Of a stretch of 64,000 bases of DNA, positions 46,127-53,975 are shown one piece after another (positions within the stretch are counted from its first letter, which is position 1; each line of letters begins with the position of its first letter). Source of the DNA: Acidobacteriota bacterium (GTDB taxonomy: Bacteria; Acidobacteriota; Terriglobia; UBA7540). A model generated the notes under the pieces. That model searched no databases. It saw only the letters and a program-made list of their open reading frames with translations, and was not told where the DNA came from. The translations under genes were made by a program, and so were the position numbers. Location of the stretch: contig JAJYLL010000007.1 of assembly GCA_021787735.1 (NCBI GenBank), forward strand, positions 1 to 64,000, read 5' to 3'.

Positions 46127-47311
46127 GTGCACAAGGCATTCATCGCCTTCTTAATTCTCCTTCAAGTTTCCGCGGTACTTTCAGCTCAACAGGAGAGGCG
46201 CCCACGCGCGCGCGATCTGGGCATCGTGGTGGGCATTCTGCCGCCTGGCCCGCTTGACGCCATCACAGATGTTGCCGGTGTTGAGGTGGGCCAAACCACC
46301 ATCATTCGAGGCACGAACATCCGGACCGGGGTCACCGCCATCCTTCCCCATGCCGGCAATATGTTTCAGGACAAGGTCCCCGGCGCCGTGTTTGTGGGCA
46401 ACGCCTTCGGAAAACTCATTGGCTCGACACAGGTGGAAGAACTCGGCGACATCGAAACACCCATTCTGCTGACCTCCACGCTCAGCACCGGGCGCGTGGC
46501 GGATGACGTGGTCACCTACATGCTGTCGCTTCCCGGCAATCAGGATGTGAAATCCATCAATCCCGTCGTCGGTGAAACCAACGACGGCCATCTCAATGAC
46601 ATCCGGGCGCGCGCCATCACGCCGGACGACGTCTTCAACGCCATTCGCAACGCCAGAGGCGGACCGGTAGAGGAAGGCGACGTGGGCGCGGGAACGGGCA
46701 CCATGGCTTTCGGGTTCAAGGGAGGTATTGGAACGGCCTCGCGCCGCCTGCCCGCATCGCTTGGTGGCTACACTGTGGGCGTGCTGGTGCAGAGCAATTT
46801 CGGCGGAATCCTCCGCATCCTGGGCGCTCCCGTCGGCCGCGAGCTCGGTCAGTACTATCTGAAAGACAAGCTGGAGCCGGACACGCAATCATCGCTGGGC
46901 ATCAGAGACACGGCAGATGGCTCCATTATGATGGTAGTGGCCACCGACGCTCCACTCGGCACGCGTAATCTTCGGCGCCTCGCAGCCCGCACCATGATGG
47001 GGCTGGCGCGCACGGGAGCGGCCTGCTCAAACGGCAGCGGCGATTACGCCATAGCGTTCTCAGCAGCGCGCGAGGTTCGCATTCGACCCACCACGGGTCT
47101 CACGCGGCAGATCACCGTGCTCACCAACGAAGCTATGTCGCCCCTGTTTCTCGCCACCATTGAGGCCACAGAAGAGGCCATCTACAATTCCCTGTTCAAA
47201 GCCACCACCATGACCGGCAACGGGGTCACCGTCAAAGCACTTCCCATTCCTGCCACGCTTCGAATACTTCGCAAATACGACGTGATTCCCAGGACTCCTG
47301 CTCCGCAGTAA
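46127..47311 (+). CDS. P1 family (DmpA-like) aminopeptidase/D-esterase, exported
   Basis: A 394-residue self-cleaving Ntn-type peptidase. A signal peptide covers about residues 1-20. DLGIVVGILPPGPLDAITDVAGVEVGQTT is the family N-terminus. The GTGTMAFGFKGGIGTASR stretch and the later ACSNGSGDYAIAFS, whose Ser is the expected autoprocessing nucleophile, match DmpA. It would hydrolyse D- or beta-aminopeptides in the periplasm. The start is GTG, 58 bases after the MutS-like gene. Confidence 0.87.
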   Translation: MHKAFIAFLILLQVSAVLSAQQERRPRARDLGIVVGILPPGPLDAITDVAGVEVGQTTIIRGTNIRTGVTAILPHAGNMFQDKVPGAVFVGNAFGKLIGSTQVEELGDIETPILLTSTLSTGRVADDVVTYMLSLPGNQDVKSINPVVGETNDGHLNDIRARAITPDDVFNAIRNARGGPVEEGDVGAGTGTMAFGFKGGIGTASRRLPASLGGYTVGVLVQSNFGGILRILGAPVGRELGQYYLKDKLEPDTQSSLGIRDTADGSIMMVVATDAPLGTRNLRRLAARTMMGLARTGAACSNGSGDYAIAFSAAREVRIRPTTGLTRQITVLTNEAMSPLFLATIEATEEAIYNSLFKATTMTGNGVTVKALPIPATLRILRKYDVIPRTPAPQ

Positions 47312-47401
47312 GGCGACAGTTTCCTGAAACGTTGCAGGAAGGTCACGCATCGAAACTCATTTAACAGAAATTATTCGCTGAAGCAGTCGAGGAGAAGAAG
47401 A

Positions 47402-48484
47402 ATGTCGAACCTGTTTGACTCGCTCACAATTCGCAGCCTAACGCTTCGCAACCGAATCGCGGTTTCGCCCATGTGCCAGTATTCCAGCACCGACGGCTAC
47501 GCAACGGACTGGCATCTCGTGCACCTGGGCAGCCGCGCGGCGGGCGGAGCCGCGCTCGTGATGACAGAGGCCACCGCCGTGCTTCCTGAAGGACGAATCA
47601 GCCCGCAGGACCTTGGCATCTGGGACGACGGCCACATTGAGATGCTCTCGCGCATCGTGGGCTTTATTCATCAACAGGGCGCGCTTGCCGGCATCCAGTT
47701 GGCGCACGCCGGCCGCAAAGCCAGCACCTACGCGCCGTGGTGGGGCGAGGGCGCCGTACCGGAAAGCGCAGGCGGATGGCAGGTTGCAGGCCCGAGCAGC
47801 ATTCCCTTCAGTGAAAATTATCCCAAGCCGCAGCCTCTAACACTGGAGGGCATTCAAGCCGTGACGGAAGCCTTTGCGCGGGCCGCCCGCCGCGCCGCCC
47901 GCGCTGGCTTTGACATCGTCGAAATTCACGGCGCGCACGGATATCTGATCCACGAATTTCTCTCGCCGTTCAGCAACCACCGGCAGGACGAATATGGAGG
48001 CTCGTTCGAGAACCGCACGCGCCTGGCGCTCGACGTGATAAAGGCCGTCCGCAATGCCTGGCCTGAAAATCTGCCGCTCTTCCTTCGCATCTCCGCGACC
48101 GATTGGGAAGCGGGCGGTTGGGACCCTGCGCAATCCGTTGAGCTTGCCCGGCAAGTCAAAACTCTGGGCGTTGACCTGGTGGATTGCTCCTCCGGCGGCA
48201 ATCTGTTGCACGCGCAGATCCCCGCAGGCCCCGGTTTCCAGACGCCCTTCGCCGAACGCCTCCGTCGCGAAGCGGGCATTCTGACGGGCGCCGTCGGATT
48301 TATCACCGGTCCCGAGCAGGCCGATCACATCATCCGCAGCGGCCAGGCGGACATGGTGCTTCTAGCTCGGGAGATGCTCCGCGATCCCTACTGGCCACTG
48401 CGGGCCGCGCGCCAATTGGGATACCCGACAACCTGGCCTGTCCAGTATCTGCGGGCCGCTCCTGCAGGGTCAAAAGGCCGGTGA
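47402..48484 (+). CDS. NADH:flavin oxidoreductase, Old Yellow Enzyme (YqjM) class
   Basis: A 360-residue FMN TIM-barrel ene-reductase. Features of the thermophilic-like/YqjM class are the N-terminal RNRIAVSPMCQYSSTDGYATDWH with the redox-tuning Cys, the IQLAHAGRKAS motif with the substrate His, HGAHGYLIHEFLSPFSNHRQDEYGG (about 180-205) and a C-terminal DMVLLAREMLRDPYWP. It reduces activated C=C bonds with NAD(P)H. Its physiological substrate is not inferable. Confidence 0.9.
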   Translation: MSNLFDSLTIRSLTLRNRIAVSPMCQYSSTDGYATDWHLVHLGSRAAGGAALVMTEATAVLPEGRISPQDLGIWDDGHIEMLSRIVGFIHQQGALAGIQLAHAGRKASTYAPWWGEGAVPESAGGWQVAGPSSIPFSENYPKPQPLTLEGIQAVTEAFARAARRAARAGFDIVEIHGAHGYLIHEFLSPFSNHRQDEYGGSFENRTRLALDVIKAVRNAWPENLPLFLRISATDWEAGGWDPAQSVELARQVKTLGVDLVDCSSGGNLLHAQIPAGPGFQTPFAERLRREAGILTGAVGFITGPEQADHIIRSGQADMVLLAREMLRDPYWPLRAARQLGYPTTWPVQYLRAAPAGSKGR

Positions 48485-49087
48485 CATGGTCATCCCCACC
48501 TGGGGGCACAGGCTCCCTGTCAATGCTGGCCCTTGACCGCAAAGGGGAACCTCTTAAATCCGCGCTTGACATTTGTGGGCTAGCATGGTAGTCTTTTGAA
48601 CGCCGGCTGAAGGTTTGCCCGGACAATTGCGGCAGGATTAAACAGTCTGATCAGACGCTTAATTATGCTGTAAGTTGCTGAAAACGTTGGAAAATGTTTT
48701 TGGAACTAAAATTGTGGGACAAAGAAACACGTTTTTTGAAAAACGAACCCGAGAAGTTGTTGAAAACAATAGGTCGGGGCTGAAAGACGAACCCGAACGA
48801 AGCCAAAATCGAAGCCGGGAAGTTGTTGAAAACACGCAACTGTGGAAAAAGCGAACCCAAAACGAACCCGGCCATGTTGTCGAAAATAATAGATGACTAA
48901 AAAGCGAACCACCCGCGCTAAGAGTTAATTCCGGGCCAATCGCGGATGCCTCTCCGCCCCTCCCCAAGACAAGGCCCCGGCGGGAATTTCCACAGCGAAG
49001 AATTGGGATCTTCCCTGCCCATCTGGTGGCAGCACAAGTAAGACATTCGGCTTTCTGAGATTTGCCAACGTGTTACAATTTCAGCGC
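48485..49087 (+). other. Long intergenic region before ruvC with a degenerate repeat patch
   Basis: Six hundred bases without a conserved gene. The middle (about 48661-48912) is AT-richer than its surroundings and repetitive (next entry); the flanks show no RNA gene or clear promoter. A frame from TTG 48675 to 48896 could encode a 73-residue polar peptide with two REVVEN units, but the start is weak and the strand-opposite frames are also open. Confidence 0.5.
48661..48912 (+). repeat. Degenerate tandem repeats, core AAGTTGTTGAAAAC
   Basis: Four related cores: AAGTTGCTGAAAAC near 48671, AAGTTGTTGAAAAC near 48751 and near 48820, and a weaker ATGTTGTCGAAAAT near 48871. In between lies CGAACCCG or a close match (five times). 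A CTGTGGAAAA similar to DnaA boxes occurs once near 48840. A 73-residue polar frame reading through it carries two REVVEN repeats. The unit length varies from about 50 to 80 bases, so this is a decayed repeat or a low-complexity gene, not a CRISPR. Confidence 0.6.
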
Positions 49088-49633
49088 ATGACGGGAAACG
49101 GCGCCAATTCGATCCGGATCATGGGTATTGATCCGGGCCTCAACATCACCGGCTACGGCATTATCGAGCGCCGACGCCAGGGGACGGCACTAGTTGAGGC
49201 CGGAGTGATTCGCCTGCCGCGCGCCGAGGGCAACAATCTGCCGTTGCGCCTTGAAACGCTTTTTAAGGGCATCCAGGAGGTGGTTGAAGAGTTCCGCCCG
49301 GAGGTCGTCTGCCTGGAAGAAGTTTACAGCCATGCTGATTATCCCCAGACCGCCGTCCTGATGGGGCATGCCCGCGGGGTAATCTGCCTTGCGGCGCGAC
49401 TGGCTCGCGTTCCGGTGTTTCCCATGTCGGCCAAGCGGATCAAGCAATCGGTCACGGGCAATGGAAACGCCTCAAAACTCCAGGTGCAGCGGGCCGTGCA
49501 GCAGCACTTCTCACTGGGCGCGCCGCCGCGTCCGCCGGACGTGGCCGATGCGCTTGCCGTGGCGTTATGCTATCTGAATACGCTCCGGATCCCGACCAAC
49601 GGCATTCGGCTTAACGGCGGCAGGTTGCGATAA
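49088..49633 (+). CDS. ruvC: Holliday-junction resolvase RuvC
   Basis: A 181-residue endonuclease cutting Holliday junctions. The first catalytic Asp is in IMGIDPGLNITGYG, the Glu in VVCLEEVYSHAD, and the C-terminal acidic pair in PPDVADALAVAL. The order ruvC-ruvA-ruvB follows, and the resolvasome genes are probably one transcript. I use ATG 49088; an internal ATG at 49121 is too close to the active site. Confidence 0.94.
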   Translation: MTGNGANSIRIMGIDPGLNITGYGIIERRRQGTALVEAGVIRLPRAEGNNLPLRLETLFKGIQEVVEEFRPEVVCLEEVYSHADYPQTAVLMGHARGVICLAARLARVPVFPMSAKRIKQSVTGNGNASKLQVQRAVQQHFSLGAPPRPPDVADALAVALCYLNTLRIPTNGIRLNGGRLR

Positions 49634-49694
49634 CATTTGTTCCTGTGGCGGGGGGGATTCCGGAAACAGTGAAGTTCATTAAAGGAGCAAGCCA

Positions 49695-50351
49695 CTGATA
49701 TCAGAAGTCACAGGCGAAGTTCTTTATGACCGCATCGCGCACAATTCCCTGCTGGTGCGCGTCAACTCGCTCTGCTACGAGATCTTCGTGCCGTCGGGGA
49801 TCGCGGCCCGTCTGCGCCAGGCCCCGGAGCACGAGCGGCAAAATCCCCTGACGCTTTATACAATTTATTACATTGACGGCGGGATGGCCGGCGGGCACCT
49901 GACGCCGAAGTTGGTCGGTTTTCTTGATCCGCTGGATCGCGAGTTTTTCGAGACTTTCACCACCGTGCCGGGCATCGGATTTATGCGGGCGCTGAAGTGC
50001 CTGATCCGGCCACTGAATGAGATTGCGCTGGCTATCGAGCGGGGTGACACCGCCTTGCTGAAAAAACTGCCCTATATCGGCGCCAAGACGGCCGAACGGA
50101 TCGTGACCGACCTTCGCGGCAAGATGGCCAAGTTCGCACTGGCACACAGCGACCAACCGCTTTCCGTCGAGACCGAAACGATGTCCGATCTGAAGATAGA
50201 AGCCATCCAGGTGCTCGAGCAGTTGGAGTATTCACACTCCGAGGCCCAGCGGATGGCCAATGATATCCTCGCGCGGTACAAGAACCTGAAGTCAATCGAC
50301 GAATTCCTGCGCAAAGTGTTCGAACAGCGACAGGAAGCAACAAATAGTTGA
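49695..50351 (+). CDS. ruvA: Holliday-junction branch-migration protein RuvA, CTG start
   Basis: A 218-residue junction-binding protein. The OB-fold N-terminus reads ISEVTGEVLYDRIAHNSLLV, the helix-hairpin-helix motifs contain VPGIGFMRALKCL and LPYIGAKTAERIVTDL, and the C-terminal UBA-like domain binds RuvB. No ATG or GTG precedes the OB fold closely enough. AGGAG lies seven to eight bases before a CTG at 49695, which gives the canonical N-terminus. The first GTG at 49755 would remove 20 conserved residues. RuvA is slightly longer than usual. Confidence 0.9.
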   Translation: MISEVTGEVLYDRIAHNSLLVRVNSLCYEIFVPSGIAARLRQAPEHERQNPLTLYTIYYIDGGMAGGHLTPKLVGFLDPLDREFFETFTTVPGIGFMRALKCLIRPLNEIALAIERGDTALLKKLPYIGAKTAERIVTDLRGKMAKFALAHSDQPLSVETETMSDLKIEAIQVLEQLEYSHSEAQRMANDILARYKNLKSIDEFLRKVFEQRQEATNS

Positions 50352-50384
50352 AAGCAGCGGCAGGATCAGTAAGACTCATAAAAT

Positions 50385-51413
50385 ATGTCCAGAGTTCGAT
50401 TAGTATCGCCGGACCTGATCTCACAAGACGAAGAAGTATTCAACCAGACCCTGCGCCCACCCTCGCTTGAGCAATACGTGGGGCAGCGCAAGATTGTTGA
50501 AAAGCTTTCCATCGCTCTCCAGGCGGCCCGCCAGCGGTCGGAATCCGCAGAGCATACGCTGCTGTTTGGCCCTCCGGGGCTGGGCAAGACAACGCTGGCG
50601 CATATTATCGCCAATGCCATGGGCGCAAAGATTGTTACGACCTCCGGCCCGGCGCTTGAACGCACTGGCGACCTGATGGGAATCCTGACCAACCTGGGAG
50701 AAGGCGACATTCTCTTTATCGATGAGATTCATCGCCTCCCGGCAAACATCGAAGAGTTTCTCTACCCCGCGATGGAAGATTTCAAAGTGGACTTCGTCGT
50801 GGATAAGGGAATGTTCGCAAAGACCATCAACGTGCCGCTCAAGAGGTTTACCCTGGTGGGCGCAACCACCCGCGCCGGAAGCCTGTCATCGCCCTTGCGA
50901 AACCGCTTCGGCCTCTTTTTCCACCTGGAGTTTTATCCCGTTGAAGATCTCCAGCAGATCATCCTGCGCTCGGCACAGATCCTGGGGGTAACGATCGATG
51001 ACACTGGCGCTGCAGAGATTGCGCGGCGGTCGCGTGGCACACCGCGGATTGCCAACCGGCTGCTTCGGCGAGTGAGGGACTACGCCGACGTCAAAGCGGA
51101 CGGTCAGATCACCCCCGAATTAGCCCGACAGGCGTTGCAACTGGAAGGCGTGGACGAGCTGGGCCTGGATGAGCTGGACCGGAACTTCCTCTCTACGATT
51201 ATCCGGCTTTACAAGGGAGGACCGGTGGGCGTGGAGGCCATGGCCGCGACTCTGAATGAAGAAGTGGATACGCTGGTGGATATGGTCGAACCTTACCTGC
51301 TCCAACTCGGTTTTGTCAGCCGCACCCGAAGCGGTCGCATGGCCAACGAACCCGCGTATCAGCACCTGAAAATGTCCATGCCGGGGAGATCGCCGGGGCT
51401 GTTTGAAAATTAG
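50385..51413 (+). CDS. ruvB: Holliday-junction DNA helicase RuvB
   Basis: A 342-residue AAA+ motor that drives branch migration with RuvA. Walker [13 protein letters not shown] (about 62-73), Walker [12 protein letters not shown], sensor 1 in VGATTRAG, and the C-terminal winged helix ending [16 protein letters not shown] are all normal. It begins 33 bases after ruvA. Confidence 0.97.
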   Translation: MSRVRLVSPDLISQDEEVFNQTLRPPSLEQYVGQRKIVEKLSIALQAARQRSESAEHTLLFGPPGLGKTTLAHIIANAMGAKIVTTSGPALERTGDLMGILTNLGEGDILFIDEIHRLPANIEEFLYPAMEDFKVDFVVDKGMFAKTINVPLKRFTLVGATTRAGSLSSPLRNRFGLFFHLEFYPVEDLQQIILRSAQILGVTIDDTGAAEIARRSRGTPRIANRLLRRVRDYADVKADGQITPELARQALQLEGVDELGLDELDRNFLSTIIRLYKGGPVGVEAMAATLNEEVDTLVDMVEPYLLQLGFVSRTRSGRMANEPAYQHLKMSMPGRSPGLFEN

Positions 51414-51446
51414 GACGGGGCAATTTCGCGGGTTGCAATTGAGTTC

Positions 51447-51995
51447 ATGAAACGAGTTTTTCTTTCACTGGGATCCAATCTTGGCGACCGGGCTGGAAAC
51501 ATCCAGAAGGCGCTCGATAAGCTCGTTGAGGCCGGGCTGGAAGTTCGCCGTGTTTCCTCGTTCTATAGGACGGAGCCGGTGGAATTCCGGCAGCAGCCGT
51601 GGTTTGTGAACTGCGTGGCGGAGGTCGGAACAGACCTGCCGCCGATGCAACTGTTGAAAGCCCTTCAGAAAGTGGAATTGAGCCTCGGCCGCCGGCACGT
51701 TATCAGTAAGGGACCGCGCACAATCGATATCGACATCCTGCTCTACGAGAATGTTGTGGTCCAATCCGCAGCGCTGAATATCCCGCATGAGAGCATGGCT
51801 GATCGCAGGTTTGTCCTTGTGCCGCTGTGCGAACTGGCTGCCGGCCTCCGGAGCCCAGTCACCGATCAAACCATGGCAGAAATGCTGAAGGAAACAGCGG
51901 ACGCAAGCCGGGTGATTCACATGAAGGCAGATGGCGCCGGCGGGAAACCGGACATTGTCCGGTCAGCAAGCGAACTCACTTCCGGCTTACAGTAA
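51447..51995 (+). CDS. folK: 2-amino-4-hydroxy-6-hydroxymethyldihydropteridine diphosphokinase
   Basis: A 182-residue HPPK of folate synthesis that transfers pyrophosphate from ATP to the pterin. The N-terminus FLSLGSNLGDRAGNIQKAL, the substrate segment FYRTEPVEFRQQPWFVNCVAEV and the GPRTIDIDILLYE metal-binding motif are typical. It follows ruvB by 33 bases and precedes a nucleoside kinase and the pantothenate genes, a run of cofactor and nucleotide genes. The last 20 residues are a non-conserved tail. Confidence 0.93.
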   Translation: MKRVFLSLGSNLGDRAGNIQKALDKLVEAGLEVRRVSSFYRTEPVEFRQQPWFVNCVAEVGTDLPPMQLLKALQKVELSLGRRHVISKGPRTIDIDILLYENVVVQSAALNIPHESMADRRFVLVPLCELAAGLRSPVTDQTMAEMLKETADASRVIHMKADGAGGKPDIVRSASELTSGLQ

Positions 51996-52077
51996 GGCGG
52001 ACATTCTATCGAGAAAGGACCCTGGACTTTGGCCGAACTGCACCGGCAGTGCGGAACTTTTGATCGAGGGATTGAGC

Positions 52078-52743
52078 GTGGTTAAATCACCTGCATACGA
52101 AAGGCCCCACTTTATCGCCGTGGAAGGCCCGATCCGCGTGGGGAAAACCACCCTGGCGGACATCCTGGCAAACCGCCTGAAGGCCGATCGCCTTCGCGAC
52201 GTGGACGACAATCCTTTTCTGCAAGGATTTTATAATGACAAGCCCGGTGCTGCCCTCGCCAGCCAGATGTACTTTCTGGTCGAGCGCTTCCGGCAGTTTC
52301 GTGCGCTGGACGTATCAGCCTCTGCGAATCGTATGGTGGTCAGCGACTACATCTTTGAAAAAGACAAGATCTTTGCGTATCTGAACCTGAGCGACGTGGA
52401 ACTGCAGCTTTATGAAAAGTATTACCAGATTTTCGCCGATCAGGTGCCTACCCCCGATCTGGTGATATACTTACAAGCGAAACCGGAGATGCTGAAGAGG
52501 CGGATCGAGAAGAAGAACGTTCCTTTTGAGAGCCGGATTTCAGAGGAATATCTGCAAGCTGTTGTGAATGCCTATGAACACTTCTTCTTCCGCTATCGGT
52601 CGAGCAACCTGCTGGTGATTGAAACGTCTGAGATCGACTTTGTCGACCGGAACGAAGATTTGAAGCAGTTGCTCCATCGCCTGACGCAGCCGGTTCGGGG
52701 TACCCAGTATTTTTTGCCGCTTGGATCCGCTTCCGCGGACTGA
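52078..52743 (+). CDS. Deoxynucleoside kinase (dNK/dGK family)
   Basis: A 221-residue P-loop kinase for salvage of deoxynucleosides. The P-loop is EGPIRVGKTT (about 16-25); DRxxxSDYIF-like VVSDYIFEKDKIFAYL and the lid LKRRIEKKNVPFE follow. I start at GTG 52078, seven bases after AGGG; the upstream open frame overlaps folK in another frame and is rejected. The substrate (deoxyadenosine, deoxyguanosine or deoxycytidine) cannot be fixed from this sequence. Confidence 0.85.
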   Translation: MVKSPAYERPHFIAVEGPIRVGKTTLADILANRLKADRLRDVDDNPFLQGFYNDKPGAALASQMYFLVERFRQFRALDVSASANRMVVSDYIFEKDKIFAYLNLSDVELQLYEKYYQIFADQVPTPDLVIYLQAKPEMLKRRIEKKNVPFESRISEEYLQAVVNAYEHFFFRYRSSNLLVIETSEIDFVDRNEDLKQLLHRLTQPVRGTQYFLPLGSASAD

Positions 52744-52930
52744 GACGGTCGCCAACCGTGTCAAAGGCCGGAAGTTGTTTGCCGAAGCTGTCGGCGTAGG
52801 ATGTGAATTCAGAAAGTTCCGAGCCTATCTGTCCAGGCGAGCAGAACCCGGATGCGGGTTCCCTGGCGGCGTCTTGATGCGATGCCAGGTAAGATCGAAC
52901 TGTGATAGAGAGGATTTTTATTTCTGGTCC

Positions 52931-52960
52931 TGGCGTGCATCCGTTAGGGTTCGCACGCCA
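52931..52960 (+). promoter_or_regulatory. Leader hairpin upstream of panB
   Basis: A perfect 8-bp stem TGGCGTGC/GCACGCCA with a 14-base loop, ending about ten bases before the TAAGGAGGT ribosome site of panB. It could block or protect the start region. No T-run follows, so it is not a usual intrinsic terminator. No known riboswitch fits. Confidence 0.45.
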
Positions 52961-52985
52961 TAACTATTGATAAGGAGGTACTGCC

Positions 52986-53867
52986 ATGGACCCGAAACCA
53001 GTGGCCGTGAGCAAAATTACAGTCCCTCAAATACTTGAACGAAAGCTCCGTGGTGAGAAAATTACCGCCCTCACAGCCTATGATTATCCTACGGCGCGAT
53101 TGGTGGATGAAGCGGGAATTGACATCCTTCTCGTCGGCGACTCTCTCGCCCAGGTCGTCCTCGGTTACGACTCCACGGTTCCGGTTACGGCCGGCGAAAT
53201 GCTCCACCACTTGCGAGCGGCGCGCCGGGGCGTCCACCGTGCGTTGGTTGTCGCGGACCTGCCTTTCGGCTCCTATCACCTGGGCGAACGGGAAGCGTTG
53301 AAGACAAGCTTGCGCTTCATCAAGGAGGGTGGCGCCGATGCCATCAAGATTGAAGGCGGCAGGAAGCGCGCTCGCATGGTCCGTCGGATGGTTAACGCGG
53401 AGATTCCCGTTATGGGCCATATTGGGCTGACACCGCAATCGATCCACCGGATGGGCGGATACACAGTTCAGGGCAGAACCCTGGAGTCCGCAAGCGAGTT
53501 GCTGGCTGACGCCCAGGCACTGGAAGATGCCGGCGTTTTCGCGCTGGTGCTGGAGGCCATCCCTCGGGAATTGGCAGCGATGATCACCCGACGGTTGCGC
53601 ATTCCCACTATCGGCATTGGGGCCGGTCCGGATTGTGACGGACAGATCCTGGTGTTCCACGATCTTGCCGGTCTTACATTTGAGCACTCAGCAAAATTCG
53701 TGCGGCACTACGCGAACCTTAGCCGTGACCTGCACGAAGCGCTTGTTCAATTCAGGGATGATGTTGTGGAAGGGCGCTATCCGACCGACGAAGAGTCCTA
53801 TCACTTTCCGGCGGCGGGCCTTGAGCAGTTTGAAAAGGAGTTCTCCGGCCGACCCATGCCAGGATAA
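52986..53867 (+). CDS. panB: 3-methyl-2-oxobutanoate hydroxymethyltransferase
   Basis: A 293-residue enzyme making ketopantoate for coenzyme A synthesis. Motifs: ITALTAYDYPTARLVDEAGID, LVGDSLAQVVLGYDSTVPVT with the metal Asp, DLPFGSY, IKIEGG, VMGHIGLTPQS and IGIGAGPDCDGQILVFHD. AAGGAGGT lies six bases before the ATG. It is followed by panC, as in many genomes. Confidence 0.97.
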   Translation: MDPKPVAVSKITVPQILERKLRGEKITALTAYDYPTARLVDEAGIDILLVGDSLAQVVLGYDSTVPVTAGEMLHHLRAARRGVHRALVVADLPFGSYHLGEREALKTSLRFIKEGGADAIKIEGGRKRARMVRRMVNAEIPVMGHIGLTPQSIHRMGGYTVQGRTLESASELLADAQALEDAGVFALVLEAIPRELAAMITRRLRIPTIGIGAGPDCDGQILVFHDLAGLTFEHSAKFVRHYANLSRDLHEALVQFRDDVVEGRYPTDEESYHFPAAGLEQFEKEFSGRPMPG

Positions 53868-53975
53868 GGACATCTTCCCTGCTGTGAAGGGGAGATGGCC
53901 CCGCTGGAAGATATACAAATACGCGCCTCTTGACGAACTGAATTGCCCTTTGTGAGCACCTTCTTTACTTAGCTT

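Noticed and set aside
48661..48912. CRISPR array or oriC
   Set aside because: Units vary in length and sequence, spacers are not unique, and there are no cas or dnaA genes; only one weak DnaA-box-like match.
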